A DNA stretch of 64,000 nucleotides. It comes from Coccinella septempunctata. Taxonomy: Eukaryota; Arthropoda; Insecta; Coleoptera; Coccinellidae. The notes below the pieces were generated by a model that saw only the letters and a program-made list of their open reading frames with translations, had not been told where the DNA came from and did not search any database. The DNA is taken from positions 12,650,501 to 12,714,500 of the forward strand of contig NC_058191.1 of the NCBI RefSeq assembly GCF_907165205.1, written 5' to 3'. Within the stretch, counting starts at the first letter, position 1; every line of letters begins with the position of its first letter. This document shows positions 55,825 through 64,000 of the stretch, in pieces. The position numbers and the translations under genes were made by a program.

Positions 55825-57441
55825 ACTTGATGTTCTTATTCACATGACCTCTTCTGCCTATGATTGGATAAAGTCTACTCATTGCGCCTTTTGATTTATC
55901 AACTGCACATTTGATGTGGTTTTTTTTTCCAAGTTAGTCCTCTGTCAAGCTTCACTCCTAGGTATGTTACTTCATTTTTCCATTCAACCTCTTCTCCATC
56001 AACTTCAAGGTTTTCTTCCATCTTCAATCTTCTCTTTTGCAGTAATATTGCTTGAGTCTTCCTTCCATTGATTTGGATTTTCCATTTGATGCACCATTTG
56101 AGTAATTCATCTATGGCTTCCTGCAGTCTCTGGTGTATGATCTCTGAGCGTCGATGTCTGAACGCTATTCCTGTGTCATCTGCCTACAAGGTGAGCATAT
56201 TTCAAGCATTCTTCGGGATATCATAAACGTACATTACTTACGTAATGTCCAAGTACCGATCCTTGAGGCACTCCCGCTTCCAATTGTCTGGTTTGAGAGG
56301 TTGCTCCATCTATCTTCACATTAATGTTTCTATTCCTCAGATACTTCCTTATAATCTTGCATAACTTGGTCGAATATCCTGCTTTTTTCATCTTGTAGAT
56401 TATGCCTTCGTTCCATACTCTATCAAAATCTCTCTCGATATCCATCAGAACTAATCCTGTGGCCTGCTCGGCCTGCATTCCTTCGGTGCGGTATTCTATG
56501 AGCCGTAGCAATTGGAGTTCAGTCGAATGTTCTCGTCGAAATCCAAATTGTTCGGGTGGAATTAACTTCAACATTTCTGTTTCCTCATTCAGCCTTTTAG
56601 CGATAACCCTCTCGACGATTTTTCCTAGTGCTGATTGGCCTATAATTTTGGGGAAATTTCCGTTCCATTACAGGCTTGTTGAAAACTATCATTTCTGCAG
56701 TTTTCCATCTCTTCGGGTAGTATTCGGTCCTCATCACTCCGTTTGTTATATTCGTCAAGGCTGCTATTCCTTTTCTAGGCAATTTCTTCAACATATAATT
56801 CGTTATCCTATCTTCTTCCGGCGCTTTCCTGTTTTTCAATATCATTATAAGATCTCTTTGATATCTGTTGGTGAAGTCGGTTTCGGAATGATTTCGGTTT
56901 CCGGTGGTTCCATCATCAGTTTTTCGTTTGCCTCCACTTCTTCTTCTAGAACTTCATTGTCATCATATCTGACTATGCTTATTCAGTTTCTTCTCGTCTT
57001 CTTATCTTTTTGTTGTTCTGTAGATTTTTCTGAGTCCGAGTTCTTTTTCAAAAGTTCCTTTATATCCCTTGGGGTATTTCCATGTTGATTGGTTTTACCA
57101 AGAGATTGGTGCTTTCTTCATAGGCTTTTTTTATTTGATTTTCCAATTTTTCAACTGCTTCATCTAATTCTTATATTTCTCCCAGTCTGTGCGATCATTG
57201 GTTTGTGTCTCTTCTTCGTTTCTTGGGCCATGTCCCACTATGAATTCTTCTATGGGATTGTGGTCTTCTATTGTATCAATGCTGATTTCTTCAGTGATGT
57301 CTTTCATTACGACAATGTCCAGTACATCAGGTAGTCCATTTACTCTTGGTATGTAGGTCGGTATATCAGGTCCTATCACAACTGCATTAAGTTTTTCAGC
57401 ATAAATCTTCAGTCTTCTCCCGTTGGTATTTTCCACTCTAC
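55825..57441 (-). pseudogene. LINE H ORF2 remnant
   Basis: Pieces in several frames: endonuclease middle (PDIPTYIPRVNGLPDVLDI), a short linker, RT start (NRKAPEEDRITNYMLKKLPR), DIERDFDRVWNEGIIYKMK and GVPQGSVLG. Asp in DIERDFD replaces the Ala/Thr of A/D. The YADD block is frame-shifted (tcatctgcctac). Non-functional. Confidence 0.85.
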
Positions 57442-58550
57442 TATTTCTTAATAATTTGCTGCATCTTCTTCTCAATCTCTTCCTCCAGATTCTGCATCAT
57501 CGTGCTGAGGAGGTTTTTCGCGAACTCATCCAGTTCCTCAGTGATTCCAGAAATTCCTTTCCTGGTTTCGGCTTTTTTGACGGTTTTTGCCTTCTCCGTC
57601 ATTTCCTCTGGATTCCTAGTCTCTGCTTTGGTTGCAGTTTCCTGGGGTTTCTTAACTTCCGAAGAGTTTTGGACTGGCTTCGGAGTATTTTGGGTTGGCC
57701 TCGAGCTGGTTTGGTGCGATCTTGGCGATCTCTAGGTCTTTTTCGTGACCAAGAAGCAAGAAGCATTACGTTCGTCATTCTTCCCGATAAGCTTACACTC
57801 CTTGGAGCTGTGATTACCGGAGCATTTCACCTAACTCCATGGGAATTCGCATTTGCTATGGGCATGTCCATACCGTTGACAGCGATAGCACTATCCAGGC
57901 CCTGCTGTCTTTCTCTTTGGTTCGACAACACAATTCATGTTGTACAGCCTGTTGATTCCGAAGATGCCCTTATTCTGAGTTTTCACCAGTAGTAAGGGCA
58001 TTGGCTTTTAAGAAATGTACGAGGTCAACCTTATGACCTCGGCATCAACGATTCCTTGATCCTTGAGGTTCTCAAGGATCGTAGGAATATCTGCATATAT
58101 CGGTAGGTATCTCACTACCGCGTAAATTTCCTTCTCCTCTTCTCGTTGGAGAGTGTAAAACTCTATTGATTTTTTGGAGGAATTCAGTCATCCTTCGGGG
58201 ATCTTGGGGGGTTTGTGGGACGATCATAATTCCGTCCTTTACTGCTGTCGCTCTGCTAAAATTAATGCCGTTTCGCACTAACGCGTTAGAAATTGACGTC
58301 CATTCTGACGTTCCTCTAAGGGTAACTGGGGGGACCTTCTCTCTTTTCTCCTCCACTGGTGGCTGGGGATGTCACGACTCTCTTCTTATTGAGCTCTTCA
58401 TTTGACGAAGAGCTGAATTTTCTCACTCTTTTGGAGGGTGGGGAAATTTTGTTTTTAGGGGTTTTGACCACCTCAATCTTCTGCTTTTGACACGATATAA
58501 GCGTTTTCTAACGCGTCTTCTTCCATTACGGAATGGCAGTCCGAATGGTC
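57442..58550 (-). pseudogene. LINE H ORF1 remnant
   Basis: The minus strand retains part of the pre-knuckle domain (VTLRGTSEWTSISNALVRNG, VKDGIMIVPQTPQDPRRM), damaged knuckles and the Lys/Thr-rich tail ending in the LINE A-like C terminus. The N-terminal coiled coil is mostly deleted. Multiple frameshifts. Confidence 0.82.
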
Positions 58551-61067
58551 AGAAATTTTAAAATCTAATTTATAATTACTATACTACTCAACTATACTCT
58601 ATAAATCAACCAGTTTGGAAAAGCCAAAATTGTTGGAATATTGAACTGGTGTGGTTTCCGGATTTTTGCATTTATAAGATTTCTAGAGACCATGGTAGTA
58701 TAAACCAACTAGTTTGGAAAAGCCAAAATTGTTGGATTGGAATATTGACCTGGGGTGGTTCCCGGAGCATGTTTCCGGATAACAGGCCAAAATTTAATTG
58801 CATTTCGATATTTATGAAGGTCATTTTGGAAATTTCAACTTATTCATAATTTCTGTAAGTTTAGTTATAAAGAAACTCAATATGAAAAGAACAATTATCA
58901 TGTGTTGAGAATCAAAGAAGCCCCAACAATATTCCAGATATTCGGCAGGAAGCGTCAAAGCAAAGATTAGCCTCTTTCAAAGAAGCCGCCCCATAAAAGG
59001 AACCGTAACTGTTATAGAGAATGCCGACAAAGTTGTAGATTTTAGTTTTATGGCATCTGCGTCACAGAATGAAACATTTGTGAAATAGTTTGCCTACAAG
59101 CACGAGGGTAATTATGTACAGGTCCAGTTTATATTAGGTAGGTACTGTTATTACTGAATTCGCAGAAAATCCTCTGCATTCTGCAGCAATCTGTTAATTG
59201 AATATCATTTAAAAACGGATTCATTAAAATTTTAGTATCTACGAACATTTTAGTTTAATTGTATTTTCAAATGGTAGCTACTGAGTAAACAAATATCGTA
59301 CAAAACGATCATTTTCGTACAAATGGCAACGCTGCCAGTACCCCGTAATCCAAGTATCCACAAAAAGCTGTAGCTGTGGAAGAAGATCTCAACAACACAG
59401 AGTCACGATACTAAAAAAAAAATTATTCCATCGTGACACCGAGTATTGTTGGTGTTATCGATTTATCGAATATGTCCGGACTAGAAACTGGACTGGAACT
59501 GATCTTTGGACTAGTAATTTCTCTGGACCGGATCAGGTCGGAACTGATCCATGAAATTGTTTGGATCAGCCATCCCTAAACCAAGGTGCATCTATTGCAC
59601 ATGGTAGCAGCTTGTTTTCAGTGGCCTGAATAGGGAATACTCCTTCTGACGAAAATTATGTTTTTTTTATGAAATATCTTTAAACGTCACATTTTGAAAT
59701 AACTATTTCAACCTTTCCAAAAAAAAACTGTTTTAAGAACTTAAAAATGAAAAATAAAAATGGGTATTTTAAATTTAAAGCGTTTGGATTCAATTGCACA
59801 AGTTGGCAACATCGACTGAAATGTGCGTTGATAATAAAGGACAACAAATACATTATCTCGATGAGATAGACAAAGATGGATGTCTATGCAGTCTGCGACG
59901 AACGAGGAAGGTCGTAAACTTTTATGGGATTTTTATTAATATACTGTATTATTTCGAATTTTAAACGATAGCGTAGTAATTGAGTTGATGATTTGTTGAA
60001 AGAATTAACATTAATAAACAACATCAGACCCTAGTTGGTCAATAAATCGAATATCTGAGTTACTTCGGCACTTGAATCTCATAATAAATTTGAAATTGAA
60101 AGATATTTCTCAAATACATTATTCAATTTATTGTTCAGCAAGAACCACGAGAAGGTGTAGGGTCATCTCTCGCCATACAAAATATAAATTCTTGAGCACA
60201 ACAAATATACAATTAAATAAATCAATGAAATTTTTGACTCATAGTACCTAGTGTTGATTATTTTCAACTAAAAGACCGACGACACGATCTAATAATGGCA
60301 AATTACAGGATACATTCGAGAGGTAGTTTTTATTACCACTGTGAGAATTAGCGAAGAAGTTGAAATTAATCTCAAATACCTCTTAGTAGGACAAATCAAA
60401 AATTTTCTCATTGATTCGAAACAAGATGCTGACTGAGAATATAACATAAATGACATTATTATTGTACTTGATGAGTACTTAATTTTATTCCTAATGATTT
60501 TCTCAATTGATCTGTAATGATTTCTACTTGTCTGAGATTATTAAAATTTTAATTAAAACTATCCACTGAAAATGCCTCTGAAGAAAATAAAGAATTTTTC
60601 AATAAATCTTGATGTTACAGTTGCTGAAATCTCATAGTTAGATTTTTATATCTAGCAAGTAAATTTGTAAGTTGAGACCACCTACTGAGGATATGATCAA
60701 AAGAACGAATCCATTTTAAATCATGACATGGAAATTTTTTATGAACAATTTTAAAATTTCAAATGGTTCAAAAGGCTCCTATCGATTTGAACTAAAACAT
60801 CTACAGATAATGATTTCTCAAAATTAAGTATATAAAAATAAATCTAATTCTCTAATTTCTTAACCTACAATCCAGATACTTGAGTTTTAGTGGAATAGAT
60901 ACCTAGTTGTTATCAAGGTCATCAAAATCTTTACTAATATCTGAACTCATGAAGGTTTCTATTTCATTATCCTGTCTACTAAACTAATAATCTCATTCCT
61001 TCTAAGCTGGGGACCGGTCCCAACTTTTGGGGTTGATTTCGAAAGAGATTTTGGCAAATTTAGAAGA

Positions 61068-61513
61068 ATTTTTGGGAAAGCGTCTGGTTGTAGTTTTGGA
61101 TTTTTCAATAATAACATTTTAGTGGTTCCATCCGGAAGTAAATATTTCTCATCCCTAGTAATATCACTTTCCTCAAAATGTTTCTCGCGAACCGAGCTAT
61201 AAGCGAGGCTCGAGCGACGCTATAAGTGCTTGGAGTGAAATTTTTTCGTGGGATAGCTTTTACCGAGGCTTTTACGCATAAGCTTAAGGTTTTCATCTTT
61301 TGGAAACTTGAAACAACTCGCATCATTTCTGTTTTTGGAAAAAAATGATTGCTCCTGCAGGAGGGAAAACAACATTTTCACACCATTTTCCACAGTAGTT
61401 GATCTCGATATCAAATTATCTCACCCAAATTTCGGAAGAAGATTCGCCCAGAACTAGACTAGATCCGCTTCACTTCAAACTATATCGCACTTATTTCACG
61501 CCGGTTTTTCACG
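61068..61513 (-). pseudogene. THAP-domain relic, copy 2
   Basis: Duplicate of 46390-46835 with one visible coding change (NDASCFKFPKD versus NDVSCFKFPKD). The second-frame block with EKHFEESDITRDEKYLLPDG is retained. Confidence 0.55.
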
Positions 61514-61930
61514 AAAATTCAACGATTTATCGAACATAAACAACACCACGAGTGAAACCTTTCGAACTAACTGCTGTACTGAATGATATCTCGACATTCT
61601 CGACGTACGCTTACGCCATTGAACACTAAAAGAACTGGAAGGGCATGCAGGCAAACTGAGGAAGACTGAAAGGGAAGATGTAGAGAAATCTATCTCTCTC
61701 TGCGCTCTGTCAATTGGTTTATCTTCCGTCTCAGTTGGACACACTTTTCGTCGTATTTCAGTACCTAAGAGGCCCTTCCAGTTCTCTTAGAGTTCAATGG
61801 CTTACGCAGAGAGAGTTTGCCTATGGCTTACGCTTCGAATTTCTGTGCCTACAGGCGACGTTGCCGCTGTGGCGTTGTTCCGGGCTATTCCTTTAGAAGG
61901 CTCAAGGCTGTGAGTAGGCGCTGTTGCCAA

Positions 61931-62528
61931 ATCAATTTAAAAGTAGAGAATTTAAGAAGTTGTTGGATGAATATCATGTCAAAGTATTTTATAATCCTCT
62001 TTACCACCCGGAACCAAATTTTTCAGAAAGATCTAATAGAGTCATAAAAACGATGATAGCTAGTTAAATTGAAGAAAACCACAAAAAATGGGACAAATAT
62101 TTACCCCAATTAGCTTGTGCATATCGAACAGCAAAACATGAAGTTGTTGATAATACACCTTTTTCGATACGGTGGAAAACAAGTCTGTAGAGGATGGTTC
62201 GGAAAAAATGTTGAGGATGGAGAAGTTAAGACTATTTGTGAAGGATAAATTGGTGAAAGCTCATGAGAAAACCAAACACGATTATAATTTAAGACATAGA
62301 CCTCAACGATATAATGTTAATGATTATGTTTGGGTGAAGTCACATTCTTTGTCATCCAGTGTGAAAGATTTTTCAGCGAAGTTAGGTGATAAATTTTGTG
62401 GTCCGTATAGAGTATCAGAAAAGCTTGGGGTTAATGCTTATGAACTGAGAGATGATTCGGGAGTTTCTAAGGGATTTTGGCATGTGTCTCAACTTAAGCC
62501 TGATAGAACTCTTGATGATGGTCAATAG
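61931..62528 (+). pseudogene. Ty3/gypsy integrase C-terminal fragment, copy 2
   Basis: Same as 47253-47923 but broken: a TAA at 62065-62067 replaces the Tyr codon after MIAS, and 73 bp are missing near 62165. From 62172 the frame is open again to FWHVSQLKPD. Confidence 0.87.
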
Positions 62529-62625
62529 TTGGGATGAATTTTCCTCTCTCATGTTGATGACACCGACTATTTGTTTGCTTTTTTTGAAAAAAAATCTTCG
62601 ATTTTTATATCATGGGAAGGGGAGG

Positions 62626-63655
62626 TATGATACAGTTCGATTTTTATTCTTTACAGTTTTATCTTGTTTGTTAAAGATTTCTGTAACGCAGGAGGTATGT
62701 TGCATTCCCAGTAGATGTCATGTTATAAGATCCGTTAAATTCAATTTTGCATTAGAATTAATATGTGTAAACAACTAAATTTTTTTCTTCAATTTTTTTA
62801 TATCGCTTATCTCTTGAGTCGAGTTCTACATTAGATTCATTTCGAATTTCGTTCTTTTTCCATCGTAGCCGTTGCGCAGTGAATTTAAAAATTTCGAAAA
62901 ACAATAGAGTTTATTGAACAGCATTTTTGAGTATTTTTATAGCTGAATTAATTCTGCTGATTAAGGCGTTAGCAATTAAATTTGGATAGCCAAGTCGAAT
63001 TTTATTCAACTGCAATTGAGTGAAAAAATCCTCGACTACGAGGGTAAGTTACATGCAAATTAAATTCAAAACTAGTAAATCTTTTTTTTCTAATTTCATC
63101 CTCAGATTTTTTTTCGTACTGTAATTTTCACCTTTGGACTTATTTAAACCCGTTCGAGTTTTGGAAAGGAAATTTTGGGGTGAATGGTGCATACCTCCTG
63201 GGTCATATTGGTTTTATGGATCATAGCTTGTCTAGGAAAGATTCATTCCATACTTGGTTTGGTGCGTTTCACTTGCGAGGGGAGGTCATCCTGATTTAAG
63301 ATAAGTTCCTTATCATACCTGGTTATAGTAGCATTCATTTCTTTAATTATCAGTTGTCACTTCAGTATTGATAACAAATAGTGAACATTGTTCTAAGTGC
63401 CGCTATTTCACTTACTTAGTTTTCAATAGCCATTTGTACAAAAATTTTCAAAATTGTTCATAAAATTTTACCCTATAGTATTAAGGATTTTTTTGCATGT
63501 AAAGGTTAATCCTGTAGTCAATAGATTGGTTAGTATGCAGTTATGAAACCTGAGTTTTATTATTATTAAGGCGTCAAACCCAACCCTGATTGAGTGTCTC
63601 ATAATAAATTCGATATTGTAAATTACAAAATTATTGATTTCGTTGTATTATCACA
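62626..63655 (+). repeat. candidate gypsy 3' LTR, copy 2
   Basis: Counterpart of 48021-49051, starting tatgatacag after the polypurine tract and ending tgtattatcaca. One internal difference changes gttgagcagtg to gttgcgcagtg. Confidence 0.5.
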
Positions 63656-63688
63656 GAAACTGAATTTAAGACAGAAAATACCGTAGCA

Positions 63689-63938
63689 CGTAACGATGTC
63701 GTTTCAAGAGATTTGTAATGGGTGAAAATGCATTTATTGTTCAAATATCATGCATTATTTGAGAATGAAATAGTCAGACCACATATCAATAGAACAGAGG
63801 CGGTCAGCAGTCACTCAAAGTACGGATATTGTAATTTTACATAAATCAAAGAGCGTCGCCGCCAGATGTTCCACTACCTGACCTTGAGAGTGGGCGCTGA
63901 CTCATGTACACCACCAAAACTAACTACCTAATATTTAA
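63689..63938 (+). mobile_element. MITE copy interrupted at a TTAA
   Basis: Matches 49085 onward up to aatatttaa, then switches abruptly. The uninterrupted copies read atatttaaatatgagcc at this point, so the break is exactly after ttaa (63935-63938). Confidence 0.85.
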
Positions 63939-64000
63939 CCCTGCGTTAGTCGCGCCCTCTTTTAGATCGTATTCACTCGCGTGGTCTACAAGTGTAGACC
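63939..64000 (+). mobile_element. putative piggyBac-like left end
   Basis: Begins ccctgcgttagtcgcgccct immediately after TTAA. CCC-type termini at TTAA targets are the hallmark of piggyBac elements. An 18-bp palindrome (ggtctaca-ag-tgtagacc) occupies 63983-64000, as subterminal repeats often do. The element leaves the window; no transposase is visible. Confidence 0.6.

Larger units (their letters stand above)
55825..58590 (-). mobile_element. Jockey LINE H, fragmentary (A family)
   Basis: A minus-strand copy of the LINE A family, truncated at the RT C-terminal region (MSRLYPIIGRRGHVNKNIKL) and missing most of the endonuclease, so that ORF1 abuts ORF2 codons (NSRVENTNGRRLKIYAEKL) at about 57442. 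Several small deletions remove linker blocks. Its 5' edge adjoins the second 5.3-kb repeat. No poly(A) or TSD. Confidence 0.88.
58599..63934 (+). repeat. 5.3-kb direct repeat, copy 2
   Basis: Repeats copy 1 (43921 onward) with few substitutions, a 4-bp insertion near 59140, a 73-bp deletion near 62165 and a 4-bp insertion near 63928. The internal order is the same. High identity implies recent duplication or gene-conversion-like homogenisation. Confidence 0.93.

Overview
The window is AT-rich eukaryotic DNA, almost certainly from an insect. It carries intron-less replication-dependent histone genes with 3' stem-loops, surrounded by arthropod-type transposons (Jockey-like LINEs, a BEL/Pao element, Ty3/gypsy remnants, Tc1/mariner and P-like DNA transposons, MITEs). 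The species cannot be named from the sequence. The only host genes recognised are H2A, H4 and H3; everything else with coding sense is transposon-derived. No tRNA, rRNA or CRISPR array was seen.

Layout. 1-2300: unassigned DNA with a TIR element (643-927), a hairpin and a promoter-like stretch. 2304-15096: a minus-strand Ty3/gypsy element (LTR, primer site, gag, protease, start of pol) cut by two head-to-head Jockey LINEs: LINE A (2501-7305, minus, both ORFs open, 10-bp target duplication) and LINE B (7458-11616, plus, dead). 15100-16455: tail of another LTR element, a Jockey fragment and a tiny LINE insertion. 16456-24860: a decayed CR1/L2-like LINE (minus) split by a complete BEL/Pao element (17366-23540) with matching 257-bp LTRs, a 5-bp TSD and one coding frameshift. 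24863-29676: MITE fragment, then 5'-truncated LINE D (plus), itself holding a P-like element (27505-29281). 29676-34130: a MITE holding a 2.49-kb mariner-type element with ~735-bp inverted repeats, then a chimeric LINE block. 34131-38956: LINE C (plus, dead). 38957-43918: a mariner relic in two opposed pieces around a second TIR element, a degenerate ~150-bp tandem array, unassigned DNA and a gypsy integrase relic.

43921-64000 is the most organised part. A ~5.3-kb block (gypsy integrase tail plus 3' LTR, THAP relic, MITE) occurs at 43921 and again in direct orientation at 58599. Between the copies lie a LINE block, H2A (plus), H4 (minus), H3 (plus) and a wrecked LINE H. H2A/H4 convergent and H4/H3 divergent is the canonical insect arrangement, but H2B and H1 are absent and transposons sit where they would be expected. 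The direct repeats, 14,678 bp apart, suggest one period of a transposon-loaded tandem histone array. The right edge breaks off inside a putative piggyBac-like end inserted at a TTAA in the second MITE copy.

Functionally, the histone genes supply core histones in S phase through stem-loop-processed mRNAs. LINE A is the only retroelement here that still looks capable of encoding its full machinery. The rest form a nested record of insertions whose order can be read from target duplications and empty-site comparisons.
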